Part shown: positions 47,263 to 57,399 of the stretch, in pieces
How the letters are laid out: each line of letters starts with the position of its first letter
Numbering within the stretch: position 1 is the stretch's first letter
Source: Pseudomonas sp. S04
Lineage (GTDB): Bacteria; Pseudomonadota; Gammaproteobacteria; Pseudomonadales; Pseudomonadaceae
Assembly: GCF_009834545.1 (NCBI RefSeq)
Contig: NZ_CP019427.1
Coordinates: 889,001-953,000 of the forward strand
Length of the DNA: 64,000 bases
Direction: 5' to 3'
The notes under the pieces: generated by a model
Databases searched by the model: none
What the model saw: the letters and a program-made list of their open reading frames with translations, nothing else
Told to the model about the DNA's origin: nothing
Translations under genes and position numbers: made by a program

Positions 47263-47815
47263 CGAGATCCAAGTCGAAGGCGAAGACCTGCCGCATTTAT
47301 TGCTGGTAGACGACGACGCTACTTTCACCCGCGTCATGGCTCGCGCCATGAGCCGCCGCGGTTTTCGCGTCAGCACCGCCGGTTCCGCCGAGGAAGGCCT
47401 GGTCATCGCTCAGCAGGACCTGCCGGACTACGCCGCACTGGACCTGAAAATGGATGGCGATTCGGGACTGGTGCTGCTGCCCAAGCTGCTGGAGCTCGAC
47501 CCGGAAATGCGCGTGGTAATCCTCACCGGTTACTCGAGCATTGCCACTGCCGTCGAGGCGATCAAGCGCGGCGCCTGCAATTACCTGTGCAAACCGGCCG
47601 ATGCCGATGATGTGCTGGCCGCCTTGCTGTCCGAGCACGCCGACCTCGATACCCTGGTGCCGGAAAACCCGATGTCGGTGGACCGCCTGCAGTGGGAACA
47701 CATCCAGCGCGTCCTCACCGAGCACGAAGGCAACATCTCCGCCACCGCCCGCGCCCTGGGCATGCATCGGCGCACCCTGCAGCGCAAACTGCAGAAGCGT
47801 CCGGTTCGCCGCTGA
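47255..47815 (+). CDS. roxR: Response regulator RoxR (RegA/PrrA family)
   Basis: A 186-residue regulator: receiver domain with acidic cluster D19-D21 and phospho-acceptor D63 (AALDLKMDGDSG), lysine in YLCKPAD, and a C-terminal Fis-type helix-turn-helix (GNISATARALGMHRRTLQRKLQK). This short RegA/PrrA architecture lacks an AAA+ domain. Its start lies inside the end of roxS, so the pair is translated together. Confidence 0.94.
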   Translation: MSDEIQVEGEDLPHLLLVDDDATFTRVMARAMSRRGFRVSTAGSAEEGLVIAQQDLPDYAALDLKMDGDSGLVLLPKLLELDPEMRVVILTGYSSIATAVEAIKRGACNYLCKPADADDVLAALLSEHADLDTLVPENPMSVDRLQWEHIQRVLTEHEGNISATARALGMHRRTLQRKLQKRPVRR

Positions 47816-47855
47816 ACCGTCGCTGAACGAAAATCGCCAGCCACCCGGACAAAAT

Positions 47856-47879
47856 GAACCGATCATCTATGATCGGTTC
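47856..47879 (+). repeat. Perfect hairpin after roxR
   Basis: GAACCGATCAT, CT, ATGATCGGTTC: an 11-bp perfect inverted repeat in the 96-base gap before the ABC gene. It has no T-run, so either a weak terminator or an operator-like palindrome. Confidence 0.6.
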
Positions 47880-47911
47880 GTACTCCCTGTGTTTCCTACC
47901 GAGCCTGAACC

Positions 47912-49639
47912 ATGAATCAGAACGCTGAATATTGCGCGGTCAACGATGCGGTGCGCGGTCAGTTTTTCCGCCGTGTCTGGCAGATGATCACGCCTTATTG
48001 GCGCAGTGAAGAGAAGGGCAAGGCCTGGTTGCTGTTGATTGCGGTGATCGGCCTGTCGCTGTTCAGCGTGGCGATCTCCGTGTGGATCAACAGTTGGTAC
48101 AAGGACTTCTACAACGCCCTGCAAAAGAAGGACGATGCCGCGTTCTGGAGCCTGATCCTGTATTTCTGCGGGATCGCCGCGGTGGCGATCCTGGGGGCGG
48201 TCTACCGTTTGTACCTGACCCAGATGCTGACCATCCGCTGGCGTGCCTGGCTCACCGAGAAACACTTCGCCCGCTGGCTCGGGCACAAGAACTACTACCA
48301 GCTGGAGCAGGGCGGTTACACCGACAACCCGGACCAGCGAATCTCCGAAGACCTCAACAGTTTCACCAGCAACACCCTGAGCCTGGGCCTGGGGCTGATT
48401 CGTACCGTGGTCAGCCTGGTGTCGTTCTCGATCATCCTGTGGGGCGTTTCCGGCAGTATCGAAGTATTTGGCTACACCATTCCCGGCTATATGTTCTGGT
48501 GCGCCCTGGTCTACGCGCTGGTGGGCAGCTGGATCACCCACCTGATCGGTCGCCGCCTGATCGGCCTGAACAACCAGCAACAACGCTTTGAAGCCGACCT
48601 GCGGTTCTCCATGGTGCGGGTCCGCGAGAATGCCGAGAGCATTGCGCTGTACAACGGCGAGGCGAATGAAAACCAGCGCTTGAGTACGCGGTTCGGCATG
48701 GTCTGGCACAACTTCTGGGACATCATGAAAGTGTCCAAGCGCCTGACTTTCTTCACCGCGGGTTACGGTCAGATCGCGATCATCTTCCCGTTCATCGTCG
48801 CGGCGCCACGGTATTTCTCCGGCAAGATCGAGCTGGGGGAACTGATGCAGATCAACTCGGCTTTTGGCAACGTGCAGGAGAACTTCAGCTGGTTCATCAG
48901 CGCCTACGCCGACCTGGCAGCCTGGCGTGCCACCTGTGACCGGTTGTTGAGTTTCCGCCAGGCCATGAGCGAAAACGAAGAGCGGGCGCCGGCCATCGAT
49001 GTACGCCAGGAGGGCGCTGAGCTGCAAGTGCAGCAGGTGGGCCTGGACCTGGCGGATGGTCGTCATCTGCTGACCAGCGCCGACATGACCGTGGAGCAGG
49101 GCGACAGGCTGATGCTCAGCGGTCGCTCGGGTAGCGGCAAAAGTACCCTGTTGCGGGCCATGGGCGGTTTATGGCCGGCCGGGCATGGGGCCATTCGCCT
49201 GCCGAGTGCGCGCTACCTGTTCCTGCCGCAGAAACCCTACCTGCCGATTGGCACGCTGCGTGAAGCCTTGAGTTACCCACAGTCCGGCGATACCTATCCG
49301 CATGAGCGCTACGTGCAGGTGCTGGAGACCTGTCGCCTGCCCCATCTGGTGCCGCGCCTGGATGAAGCCAACCACTGGCAGCGCATGCTGTCGCCGGGTG
49401 AACAGCAACGCCTGGCGTTCGCCCGTGCGCTGCTTTATGCACCGCAATGGCTGTACATGGACGAAGCCACTTCGGCGATGGACGAGGAAGACGAGGCCAC
49501 GCTGTACCAGGCGCTGATCGATCAACTGCCGGGCTTGAGCATCGTCAGCGTCGGCCACCGCAGCAGCCTGAAACGGTTCCATCCGCGCCATGTGCGGATC
49601 GACAACGGCCATCTGCAGGAGCAGACCGTGACGGCCTGA
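47912..49639 (+). CDS. SbmA/BacA-like ABC transporter with fused ATPase (YddA type)
   Basis: A 575-residue half-transporter: an N-terminal SbmA/BacA-type membrane domain with about six segments (SVWINSWYKDFYNALQKKD is a family hallmark), then an ATPase with Walker A at 404-411 (GRSGSGKS), signature LSPGEQQRLAFARAL near 493, and Walker B WLYMDEATSAMDEED. Relatives move peptides, very-long-chain fatty acids or cobalamin-like cargo; the substrate here cannot be told. No partner gene is adjacent. Confidence 0.88.
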   Translation: MNQNAEYCAVNDAVRGQFFRRVWQMITPYWRSEEKGKAWLLLIAVIGLSLFSVAISVWINSWYKDFYNALQKKDDAAFWSLILYFCGIAAVAILGAVYRLYLTQMLTIRWRAWLTEKHFARWLGHKNYYQLEQGGYTDNPDQRISEDLNSFTSNTLSLGLGLIRTVVSLVSFSIILWGVSGSIEVFGYTIPGYMFWCALVYALVGSWITHLIGRRLIGLNNQQQRFEADLRFSMVRVRENAESIALYNGEANENQRLSTRFGMVWHNFWDIMKVSKRLTFFTAGYGQIAIIFPFIVAAPRYFSGKIELGELMQINSAFGNVQENFSWFISAYADLAAWRATCDRLLSFRQAMSENEERAPAIDVRQEGAELQVQQVGLDLADGRHLLTSADMTVEQGDRLMLSGRSGSGKSTLLRAMGGLWPAGHGAIRLPSARYLFLPQKPYLPIGTLREALSYPQSGDTYPHERYVQVLETCRLPHLVPRLDEANHWQRMLSPGEQQRLAFARALLYAPQWLYMDEATSAMDEEDEATLYQALIDQLPGLSIVSVGHRSSLKRFHPRHVRIDNGHLQEQTVTA

Positions 49640-49656
49640 TCCCACTGCAAATGTAG

Positions 49657-49676
49657 GTCAACAGTGATCGTACAAC
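49657..49676. promoter_or_regulatory. Candidate operator of the GntR regulator (own promoter)
   Basis: Read on the reverse strand this is GTTGTACGATCACTGTTGAC. The first 13 positions agree, apart from one base, with GTTGTACGATGACATACAAC upstream of the first catabolic gene at 50723-50742. It lies 53 bases before the regulator start, as expected for autoregulation. Confidence 0.5.
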
Positions 49677-49728
49677 CGCCCTGCGCTATGATGTGCGTAT
49701 CACTGCTTGCCTGAGATTGATCTTGACC

Positions 49729-50478
49729 ATGGAAAACCCGATCGACGTCCCTCGTCTGCCCCGCAAGCGCCGTAGCCTCGCGCAGGAACTGGTGACGGTG
49801 CTGTCCGAGCAGATTCGCGACGGCTTGCTCAAGCGTGGCGACAAGTTACCCACTGAGTCGGCGATCATGGAGGCCCACGGCGTCAGCCGTACGGTGGTCC
49901 GTGAAGCGATCTCGCGCTTGCAGGCTGCGGGGCAGGTGGAAACCCGCCACGGGATCGGCACCTTTGTGCTCGACACCCCAAGCCCTAGCGGATTTCGCAT
50001 CGATCCGGCCACCGTGGTCACCCTGCGTGACGTGCTGGCAGTACTGGAGTTGCGCATCAGCCTGGAAGTCGAATCTGCCGGGCTGGCCGCGCAACGCCGC
50101 AGCCCCGAGCAACTGGCCTTGATGCGGGCGGCGCTGGATGCGCTGAATGAAAGCGCTGCGCATGCCGGGGACGCGGTGGCTTCGGACTTCCAGTTCCACC
50201 TGCAGATTGCCCTGGCCACCGGCAACCGCTACTTCACCGACATCATGACCCACCTGGGTACCAGCATCATCCCGCGTACCCGTCTCAACTCGGCACGCCT
50301 GGCCCATGATGACCACCAGCACTACATGAGCCGGCTGGCCCGTGAGCACGATGAAATCTACGACGCCATCGCGCGCCAGGATTCGGATGCAGCCCGCGCC
50401 GCCATGCGCCTGCACCTGACCAACAGCCGTGAGCGCCTGCGCCATGCCCATGAAGAGGCCCAGGCCCAGCGCGGCTAA
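49729..50478 (+). CDS. GntR-family (FadR subfamily) regulator of the glucarate/galactarate cluster
   Basis: A 249-residue transcription factor: winged helix-turn-helix at about residues 15-80 (LPTESAIMEAHGVSRTVVREAISRL over 25 residues), then an FCD ligand-binding domain whose metal-site histidine and aspartate residues are visible (DFQFHLQIA, HYMSRLAREHDEIYDAI). The ATG at 49729 is chosen because the FadR-type N-terminus begins there. It lies just upstream of the hexarate genes on the same strand and is very likely their repressor, with the sugar acid or a breakdown product as inducer. Confidence 0.88.
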   Translation: MENPIDVPRLPRKRRSLAQELVTVLSEQIRDGLLKRGDKLPTESAIMEAHGVSRTVVREAISRLQAAGQVETRHGIGTFVLDTPSPSGFRIDPATVVTLRDVLAVLELRISLEVESAGLAAQRRSPEQLALMRAALDALNESAAHAGDAVASDFQFHLQIALATGNRYFTDIMTHLGTSIIPRTRLNSARLAHDDHQHYMSRLAREHDEIYDAIARQDSDAARAAMRLHLTNSRERLRHAHEEAQAQRG

Positions 50479-50495
50479 ACAGCTCGTCGCAACCC

Positions 50496-50518
50496 ACAGT
50501 GGGCGCAATGCCCACTGT
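50496..50518 (+). terminator. Hairpin after the GntR gene
   Basis: ACAGTGGGC, GCAAT, GCCCACTGT: a 9-bp perfect stem 18 bases past the stop, with no T-run. The gap 50479-50798 (320 bases) holds this hairpin and, further on, the promoter and operator of the catabolic operon; no gene was seen. Confidence 0.45.
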
Positions 50519-50722
50519 TGTGAGGTTCGCATCGCAATTGCCGGTGTTTGCCGTAGGACATCCCATAACAGAAAGAGCAGAAGCGTTGATTAGCTGCTTC
50601 AGGGATGTTTTTTGTTTTCGCATTTATCAGATTTAAATCAATCACTTAGACATCGTTCGTGGTCTCGCGAAGGGCTGGCTTGGCCTGTGGATGATGAAAT
50701 GCAGTTGACGGTTGTATTTTAA

Positions 50723-50742
50723 GTTGTACGATGACATACAAC
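50723..50742 (+). promoter_or_regulatory. Candidate operator upstream of the dehydratase gene
   Basis: GTTGTACGATGACATACAAC has perfect 6-base arms (GTTGTA/TACAAC) and an 8-base spacer, as suits a dimeric FadR-type regulator, and lies 56 bases before the kdgD start. It shares its left half with the site at 49657-49676. Confidence 0.55.
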
Positions 50743-50798
50743 ATCAGCATGACGCTGAGCGGCTTTCATCACAACGTGCTACTTAGGGTGTTCGAATA

Positions 50799-51710
50799 AT
50801 GAATCCACAAGAACTGAAGTCCATCCTCTCTTCCGGCCTGCTGTCTTTCCCGGTGACTGACTTTAATGCCCAGGGCGACTTCAACCGCGCTGGCTACATC
50901 AAGCGCCTGGAATGGCTGGCCCCGTATGGTGCCTCGGCACTGTTCGCCGCCGGTGGCACCGGCGAGTTTTTCTCCCTGGCCGCCAGCGAATACTCGGAAA
51001 TCATCAAGACCGCCGTCGACACCTGTGAAACCAGCGTGCCGATCCTGGCCGGCGTGGGTGGTTCCACCCGCCAGGCCATCGAATATGCACAAGAAGCCGA
51101 GCGTCTGGGCGCCAAGGGCCTGTTGCTGCTGCCGCACTACCTGACTGAAGCCAGCCAGGATGGCGTTGCCGCCCACGTTGAAGCCGTGTGCAAATCGGTG
51201 AAGATCGGTGTGGTGGTCTACAACCGTAACGTTTGCCGCCTGACCGCGCCGCTGCTCGAGCGTCTGGCCGAACGCTGCCCGAACCTGATCGGCTACAAGG
51301 ACGGCCTGGGCGATATCGAGTTGATGGTGTCGATCCGTCGCCGCCTCGGTGATCGCTTCAGCTACCTCGGCGGCCTGCCAACCGCAGAAGTCTACGCCGC
51401 GGCCTACAAGGCCCTGGGTGTACCGGTTTATTCGTCGGCGGTGTTCAACTTCATCCCGAAAACCGCGATGGACTTCTACCGCGCCATTGCCCGTGAAGAC
51501 CACGCCACCGTCGGCAAGATCATCGATGACTTCTTCCTGCCGTACCTGGATATCCGCAACCGCAAGGCCGGTTACGCAGTGAGCATCGTCAAGGCTGGCG
51601 CGAAAATCTCCGGTTACGACGCAGGTCCTGTACGTGCCCCGCTGACCGATCTGCTGCCTGAAGAATACGAAGCACTGGCTGCCTTGATCGACAAGCAAGG
51701 TGCGCAGTAA
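50799..51710 (+). CDS. kdgD: 5-dehydro-4-deoxyglucarate dehydratase
   Basis: Converts 5-keto-4-deoxyglucarate to alpha-ketoglutarate semialdehyde, with loss of water and CO2. A 303-residue member of the DapA/N-acetylneuraminate-lyase family: [11 protein letters not shown] binding loop (T54), Y141 (VVVYNRN) and Schiff-base K167 ([10 protein letters not shown]). [18 protein letters not shown] motifs are conserved. It receives the product of GarD and passes it to the dehydrogenase encoded next. Confidence 0.95.
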   Translation: MNPQELKSILSSGLLSFPVTDFNAQGDFNRAGYIKRLEWLAPYGASALFAAGGTGEFFSLAASEYSEIIKTAVDTCETSVPILAGVGGSTRQAIEYAQEAERLGAKGLLLLPHYLTEASQDGVAAHVEAVCKSVKIGVVVYNRNVCRLTAPLLERLAERCPNLIGYKDGLGDIELMVSIRRRLGDRFSYLGGLPTAEVYAAAYKALGVPVYSSAVFNFIPKTAMDFYRAIAREDHATVGKIIDDFFLPYLDIRNRKAGYAVSIVKAGAKISGYDAGPVRAPLTDLLPEEYEALAALIDKQGAQ

Positions 51711-51724
51711 CAAACCGATTAAAC

Positions 51725-51752
51725 AAGGCCGCTGAGTAATCAGCGGCCTTTT
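51725..51752 (+). terminator. Intrinsic terminator between kdgD and the dehydrogenase gene
   Basis: AAGGCCGCTGA, GTAA, TCAGCGGCCTT then TT: an 11-bp perfect stem with tetraloop in an otherwise continuous operon. It should reduce transcription of the genes that follow, which have no obvious promoter of their own in the 16 bases that remain. Confidence 0.85.
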
Positions 51753-51768
51753 GCGTAAGGAGATTGCC

Positions 51769-53214
51769 GTGGCAGACGTAAAAAGATTCGACAACTACAT
51801 CGCTGGCCAATGGGTTGCCGGTACGGACTATTCGGCCAACATCAACCCCTCGGACCTGTCCGATGTGGTGGGCGAATACGCCAAGGCCGACCTGGCCCAG
51901 GTGCACGCCGCCATCGATGCTGCACGCGCTGCATTCCCGGCCTGGTCGACTTCAGGTATCCAGGCCCGCAGCGATGCGCTGGACAAAGTCGGTAGCGAAA
52001 TCCTCGCGCGTCGCGAAGAACTGGGCACCCTGCTGGCGCGCGAAGAGGGCAAGACTCTGCCCGAAGCCATTGGCGAGGTGTCCCGCGCGGGCAACATCTT
52101 CAAGTTTTTCGCCGGTGAATGCCTGCGTCTGTCCGGCGACTACCTGCCGTCCGTGCGCCCGGGGGTCAACGTTGAAGTCACCCGTGAAGCCCTCGGCGTG
52201 GTTGGCCTGATTACTCCGTGGAACTTCCCGATCGCGATCCCCGCGTGGAAAATCGCCCCGGCCCTGGCTTATGGCAACTGTGTGGTGCTCAAGCCGGCTG
52301 ACCTGGTACCGGGTTGCGCCTGGGCGCTGGCGGAAATCATCTCCCGTGCCGGTTTCCCGGCCGGGGTGTTCAACCTGGTGATGGGCAGCGGTCGTGTGGT
52401 CGGCGAGGCGCTGGTCAACAGCCCGAAAGTCGATGGCATCAGCTTTACCGGCTCGGTGGGTGTGGGCCGGCAGATTGCGGTCAACTGTGTTTCGCGCCAA
52501 GCCAAGGTGCAGCTGGAAATGGGGGGCAAGAACCCGCAGATCATTCTCGACGACGCCGACCTGCAGCAGGCGGTCGAGTTGTCGGTACAGAGCGCGTTTT
52601 ACTCCACTGGCCAGCGTTGCACGGCCTCGAGCCGGTTGATTGTCACCGCCGGGATTCACGACCGGTTCGTCGCGGCCATGGCGCAAAGAATGAAGTCGAT
52701 CAAGGTCGGCCATGCGCTGCAGTCCGGCACCGACATTGGTCCGGTGGTGTCCCAGGCCCAGCTTGAACAGGACCTGAAATACATCGACATCGGCCAGTCC
52801 GAAGGTGCGCGCCTGGTCAGTGGCGGGTCGCTGGTGACTTGCGACACCGAAGGCTATTTCCTTGCCCCGACGTTGTTTGCCGACAGCGAAGCAGGCATGC
52901 GCATCAGCCGTGAAGAAATCTTCGGTCCGGTGGCCAATATCGTCAGGGTCGCCGACTACGAGGCGGCGCTGGCCATGGCCAATGACACCGAGTTCGGCTT
53001 GTCGGCAGGTATCTGCACCACCTCGCTGAAACACGCCAACCACTTCAAACGCCACTCCCAGGCTGGGATGGTGATGGTCAACTTGCCGACCGCCGGCGTG
53101 GATTACCACGTTCCGTTTGGTGGGCGAAAAGGTTCATCCTATGGATCTCGTGAGCAAGGTCGCTATGCACAAGAGTTTTACACGGTCGTAAAAACTTCTT
53201 ACATCGGATCGTAA
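51769..53214 (+). CDS. Alpha-ketoglutarate semialdehyde dehydrogenase
   Basis: Oxidises 2,5-dioxopentanoate to alpha-ketoglutarate with NAD(P)+, the last step of hexarate breakdown. From the GTG at 51769 (AGGAG 8 bases upstream) it has 481 residues, the family length. Catalytic C284 (STGQRCTASSR) and general base E250 (QLEMGGKNPQ) are present, with TPWNFPIAIPAWK and FTGSVGVG for the cofactor. A TTG at 51751 is open but less likely. Confidence 0.93.
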   Translation: MADVKRFDNYIAGQWVAGTDYSANINPSDLSDVVGEYAKADLAQVHAAIDAARAAFPAWSTSGIQARSDALDKVGSEILARREELGTLLAREEGKTLPEAIGEVSRAGNIFKFFAGECLRLSGDYLPSVRPGVNVEVTREALGVVGLITPWNFPIAIPAWKIAPALAYGNCVVLKPADLVPGCAWALAEIISRAGFPAGVFNLVMGSGRVVGEALVNSPKVDGISFTGSVGVGRQIAVNCVSRQAKVQLEMGGKNPQIILDDADLQQAVELSVQSAFYSTGQRCTASSRLIVTAGIHDRFVAAMAQRMKSIKVGHALQSGTDIGPVVSQAQLEQDLKYIDIGQSEGARLVSGGSLVTCDTEGYFLAPTLFADSEAGMRISREEIFGPVANIVRVADYEAALAMANDTEFGLSAGICTTSLKHANHFKRHSQAGMVMVNLPTAGVDYHVPFGGRKGSSYGSREQGRYAQEFYTVVKTSYIGS

Positions 53215-53301
53215 CCCGCTGCACCGCGGTATCCGGGTCCACCGGATACCGCACTGACAGATTCACCCGCGCATAAAAATAATCAGTGGGAGTACACGTA
53301 C

Positions 53302-54669
53302 ATGCAAGCGACCAAGCCGACCCACGTCCGCTATTTGATCCTGCTCATGCTGTTTTTGGTGACCACGATCAACTACGCCGACCGTGCCACTATCGCCATC
53401 GCAGGTTCCAGCCTGCAGAAAGACCTCGGTATCGACGCGGTCACCCTCGGTTACATCTTTTCCGCATTCGGTTGGGCCTACGTGGCCGGGCAAATTCCCG
53501 GTGGCTGGCTGCTGGACCGATTCGGTTCGAAAAAAATCTACGCCCTGAGCATCTTTACCTGGTCGTTGTTCACCGTGCTGCAAGGCTATGTCGGTGAATT
53601 TGGCATGTCGACCGCGGTCGTCGCCCTGTTCATGCTGCGCTTTCTGGTGGGCTTGGCCGAAGCGCCATCCTTTCCGGGTAACGCCCGCATCGTTGCGGCC
53701 TGGTTCCCGACTGCGGAACGTGGCACGGCCTCGGCGATCTTCAACTCCGCGCAATACTTCGCCACGGTGCTGTTTGCACCGCTGATGGGCTGGATCGTCT
53801 ACAGCTTCGGCTGGCAGCACGTGTTCATCGTCATGGGCGTAATCGGCATCATTTTCTCCGGTATCTGGCTCAAGGTGATCTACAGCCCACGCCAGCATCC
53901 GCTGATCAATGAGGCCGAGTTCAAGCACATTGCCGACAACGGCGGCATGGTCGACATGGACCACGACAAGGGCCAGGGCAAGAAAGCCGACGGACCGAAG
54001 TGGGACTACATTCGCCAGTTGCTGACCAACCGCATGATGCTCGGCGTCTACCTGGGCCAGTACTGCATCAACGGCATCACTTACTTCTTCCTGACCTGGT
54101 TCCCGGTGTACCTGGTCCAAGAGCGTGGCATGACCATTCTCAAGGCCGGTTTCATTGCCTCGTTGCCGGCGATCTGCGGCTTCATCGGTGGCGTGCTCGG
54201 CGGGGTGATTTCCGATTACCTGCTGCGCAAAGGCCATTCCCTGACCTTCGCCCGCAAGGCGCCGATCATTGCCGGCCTGCTGGTCTCCAGCAGTATCGTG
54301 GCCTGCAACTATGTGGACGTGGAATGGATGGTGGTGGGTTTCATGGCCCTGGCGTTCTTCGGCAAAGGCGTGGGCGCCCTGGGTTGGGCGGTGGTATCCG
54401 ACACTTCGCCGAAACAGATTGCCGGTCTCAGTGGCGGTCTGTTCAACACCTTTGGCAACATTGCCTCGATCACCACACCGATTGTCATCGGCTACATCAT
54501 CAGCTCCACCGGCTCGTTCAAGTGGGCGCTGGTGTTTGTCGGCTGCAACGCGCTGGTCGCGGTGTTCAGCTATCTGGTGATCGTTGGTCCGATCAAGCGC
54601 GTAGTGCTCAAGGAGCCGCCGGTCAACGGGCCTGAAGCCTCCGGCAAATTATCCCAAGCGCATTCCTGA
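53302..54669 (+). CDS. gudP: Glucarate/galactarate transporter, MFS anion:cation symporter family
   Basis: A 455-residue inner-membrane symporter with 12 segments. Family landmarks: [20 protein letters not shown] in helix 1-2, [22 protein letters not shown], and the loop motif [24 protein letters not shown]. It lies between the dehydrogenase and dehydratase genes of the pathway and probably brings in both glucarate and galactarate. Confidence 0.92.
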   Translation: MQATKPTHVRYLILLMLFLVTTINYADRATIAIAGSSLQKDLGIDAVTLGYIFSAFGWAYVAGQIPGGWLLDRFGSKKIYALSIFTWSLFTVLQGYVGEFGMSTAVVALFMLRFLVGLAEAPSFPGNARIVAAWFPTAERGTASAIFNSAQYFATVLFAPLMGWIVYSFGWQHVFIVMGVIGIIFSGIWLKVIYSPRQHPLINEAEFKHIADNGGMVDMDHDKGQGKKADGPKWDYIRQLLTNRMMLGVYLGQYCINGITYFFLTWFPVYLVQERGMTILKAGFIASLPAICGFIGGVLGGVISDYLLRKGHSLTFARKAPIIAGLLVSSSIVACNYVDVEWMVVGFMALAFFGKGVGALGWAVVSDTSPKQIAGLSGGLFNTFGNIASITTPIVIGYIISSTGSFKWALVFVGCNALVAVFSYLVIVGPIKRVVLKEPPVNGPEASGKLSQAHS

Positions 54670-54680
54670 GGAGCGGCGTC

Positions 54681-56234
54681 ATGCAGTTGATTGAACATTC
54701 CGACTCGCCGCGCTACATCCGCCTGCACGAGCGGGATAACGTAGTGATCGTGGTCAACGATCAGGGCGTACCGGCCGGTACCGAATTTGCGGACGGTCTG
54801 GTCACCGTGGACTTCGTGCCACAGAGCCACAAGGTCACCCTGGAGGACATTCCAGAAGGTGGTCAGGTGATTCGTTACGGCCAGACTATTGGCTACGCCT
54901 TGCAGCCGATTCCCCGAGGTAGCTGGGTCAAGGAAGATCAACTGCGCATGCCGACCGCGCCGCCGCTGGACAGCCTGCCGCTGTCCACCGAGGTGCCGGC
55001 AGCCCAGGCACCACTGGAAGGCTACACCTTCGAGGGTTATCGCAACGCCGACGGTACCGTCGGCACGCGCAACATTCTCGGGATCACTACCACCGTGCAA
55101 TGCGTCACCGGGGTACTCGATCACGCGGTCAAGCGGATCAAGGACGAGTTGCTGCCCAAGTACCCGCATGTCGATGACGTGGTGGCGTTGACCCATAGCT
55201 ACGGCTGCGGCGTGGCCATCACGGCCACCGACGCATACATTCCGATTCGCACGGTGCGCAATCTGGCGCGCAACCCGAACCTCGGTGGTGAAGCGCTGGT
55301 GATCAGTCTCGGCTGCGAGAAATTGCAGGCCGGGCAGGTGATGCACGAGAACGACAGCTCGGTGGATTTGAGCGAGCCATGGCTCTACCGCTTGCAGGAT
55401 TCCAGTCACGGCTTCACCGAAATGATCGAGCAGATCATGGAGTTGGCCGAGACGCGCTTGAAGAAGCTCGATCGCAGGCGTCGGGATACCGTGCCGGCGT
55501 CGGAGTTGATCCTCGGCATGCAGTGTGGCGGCAGCGATGCGTTTTCCGGGATCACCGCCAACCCGGCGCTCGGATATGCCTCGGACCTGCTGCTGCGGGC
55601 CGGTGCCACGGTGATGTTTTCCGAAGTCACCGAAGTGCGCGATGCCATTTACCTGCTGACCTCGCGCGCGGAAAACCAGGACGTGGCCCAGGAACTGGTG
55701 CGGGAAATGGACTGGTACGACCGTTACCTGGCCAAGGGCGAGGCGGATCGTAGCGCCAACACCACGCCGGGCAACAAGAAGGGCGGGTTGTCGAACATTG
55801 TCGAGAAGTCCCTGGGCTCGATCGTCAAGTCCGGTAGCAGTGCGATCAATGGCGTGCTCGGTCCGGGCGAGCGGTTCAAGCGCAAAGGGCTGATCTTCTG
55901 CGCGACCCCGGCCAGCGACTTTGTCTGTGGGACGCTGCAACTGGCGGCGGGGATGAACCTGCATGTATTCACCACCGGCCGGGGTACGCCCTACGGGTTG
56001 GCCATGGCACCGGTGGTGAAGGTTTCGACCCGCACCGAACTGGCGCAACGCTGGCCAGACCTGATCGACATCGATGCCGGGCGCATCGCCACCGGGCGGG
56101 CGTCCATCGAGGAGCTGGGCTGGGAGCTGTTCCACTACTACCTGGACGTGGCCAGCGGCAAACAGCAGACGTGGGCTGAAAAGCACAAGCTGCATAATGA
56201 CATCACCTTGTTCAATCCGGCGCCCATAACCTAA
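54681..56234 (+). CDS. garD: Galactarate dehydratase
   Basis: Dehydrates galactarate to 5-keto-4-deoxyglucarate using Fe2+. The 517 residues comprise an N-terminal SAF-like domain (residues 1-100), the UxaA-type middle domain ([24 protein letters not shown]) and a C-terminal domain with [35 protein letters not shown] and TGRGTPYG. It is the last gene of the cluster, 11 bases after gudP. A glucarate dehydratase (gudD) is not in this window, so glucarate use would need it elsewhere. Confidence 0.95.
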   Translation: MQLIEHSDSPRYIRLHERDNVVIVVNDQGVPAGTEFADGLVTVDFVPQSHKVTLEDIPEGGQVIRYGQTIGYALQPIPRGSWVKEDQLRMPTAPPLDSLPLSTEVPAAQAPLEGYTFEGYRNADGTVGTRNILGITTTVQCVTGVLDHAVKRIKDELLPKYPHVDDVVALTHSYGCGVAITATDAYIPIRTVRNLARNPNLGGEALVISLGCEKLQAGQVMHENDSSVDLSEPWLYRLQDSSHGFTEMIEQIMELAETRLKKLDRRRRDTVPASELILGMQCGGSDAFSGITANPALGYASDLLLRAGATVMFSEVTEVRDAIYLLTSRAENQDVAQELVREMDWYDRYLAKGEADRSANTTPGNKKGGLSNIVEKSLGSIVKSGSSAINGVLGPGERFKRKGLIFCATPASDFVCGTLQLAAGMNLHVFTTGRGTPYGLAMAPVVKVSTRTELAQRWPDLIDIDAGRIATGRASIEELGWELFHYYLDVASGKQQTWAEKHKLHNDITLFNPAPIT

Positions 56235-56250
56235 GACCGCGTTATCGTTC

Positions 56251-56360
56251 ATCGCTGGCAAGCCGCAAGCGGGCGCCAGCTCCCACAGTGATTTTTTGCG
56301 TTGCATAAAACGCGTGAACACCGAGGATCCTGTGGGAGCGAGCTTGCTCGCGATGGCGAG
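56251..56360. repeat. Pair of REP elements after garD
   Basis: ATCGCTGGCAAGCCGCAAGC..CAGCTCCCACAG (56251-56287) and TGTGGGAGCGAGCTTGCTCG..ATGGCGAG (56331-56360) are two REP units facing each other, with TTTTTT between. They probably also protect or end the garD transcript. Confidence 0.85.
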
Positions 56361-56429
56361 CTCGCAGACGCCGATGTCCTTGGTGGCTTATCATTAGCCC
56401 CCTAACGACGCCCTCAAGGTTCACCCGGC

Positions 56430-57371
56430 ATGCTGGCCATCTTTCTTGAAACCCTGAACATCACCGCGCCCGTCTTTGCCATGCTGTTTCTGGGTGTACT
56501 GCTCAAGCGCATCGACTGGATCAACGACAACTTCATCCACACGGCGTCGGCACTGGTGTTCAACGTCACCATGCCGGCGTTGCTGTTTCTGGGCATCCTG
56601 CATGCCGACCTGCATGCGGCGTTGCAACCGGCGCTGCTGATCTACTTCTCCCTCGCGACCCTGGTGTGCTTTGCCATTGCCTGGGGCTGGGCGATTTTCA
56701 AGTGCCCGCGCGAAGACCGCGGGATCTATACCCAGGGAGCGTTTCGTGGCAACAACGGGGTCATCGGCCTGGCGCTGGCGGCGAGCATGTATGGCGACTA
56801 CGGAATTTCCCTGGGGGCGATTCTCGCGGCGCTGGTGATCCTGTTCTACAACACCCTGTCGACCATCGTGCTGGCGGTGTACAGCCCAGTGATCAAGTCC
56901 GATCCGTGGAGCATCTGCAAAAGCGTGTTCAGCAACCCGCTGATTATCAGCGTGATTGCGGCCGCACCGTTCGCCTATTTCAAGATCGGCTTGCCGGGAT
57001 GGCTGGAAACTTCCGGGCAGTACCTGGCCCAAACCACCTTGCCGCTGGCGCTGATCTGTATCGGCGGCACGCTCTCCATGGCGGCACTGCGCAAAAGCGG
57101 CAACATGGCCTTGAGCTCGAGCCTGGTGAAGATGATCGGCTTGCCGATACTGGCCACGCTGGGTGCCTGGCTATGGGGCTTTCGTGGGGCGGAGCTGGGG
57201 ATTCTGTTCCTGTACTTCGGCAGCCCGACCGCCGCTGCAAGTTTTGTCATGGCCCGGGCGGCCAATGGCAATCATGAGCTGGCGGCGGCGATCATTGTCA
57301 TCACCACCTTGATGGCGGCGGTGACGACTAACGTCGGGATCTTCCTGCTGCAGTGGGGCGGCTGGATCTGA
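56430..57371 (+). CDS. AEC-family (auxin efflux carrier type) permease
   Basis: A 313-residue inner-membrane protein with about ten segments and the family layout of two inverted five-helix halves. Motifs include NVTMPALLFLGIL near the first crossing and RGNNGVIGLALAASMYGDYG, PTAAASFVMARAANGN near the second. Bacterial AEC members carry malate, malonate or other small organic acids; the substrate here is unknown. It stands alone between REP elements and the convergent PcaC-like gene. Confidence 0.85.
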   Translation: MLAIFLETLNITAPVFAMLFLGVLLKRIDWINDNFIHTASALVFNVTMPALLFLGILHADLHAALQPALLIYFSLATLVCFAIAWGWAIFKCPREDRGIYTQGAFRGNNGVIGLALAASMYGDYGISLGAILAALVILFYNTLSTIVLAVYSPVIKSDPWSICKSVFSNPLIISVIAAAPFAYFKIGLPGWLETSGQYLAQTTLPLALICIGGTLSMAALRKSGNMALSSSLVKMIGLPILATLGAWLWGFRGAELGILFLYFGSPTAAASFVMARAANGNHELAAAIIVITTLMAAVTTNVGIFLLQWGGWI

Positions 57372-57399
57372 AGGGCCTGTCCACTTCAACGCAACAGGG

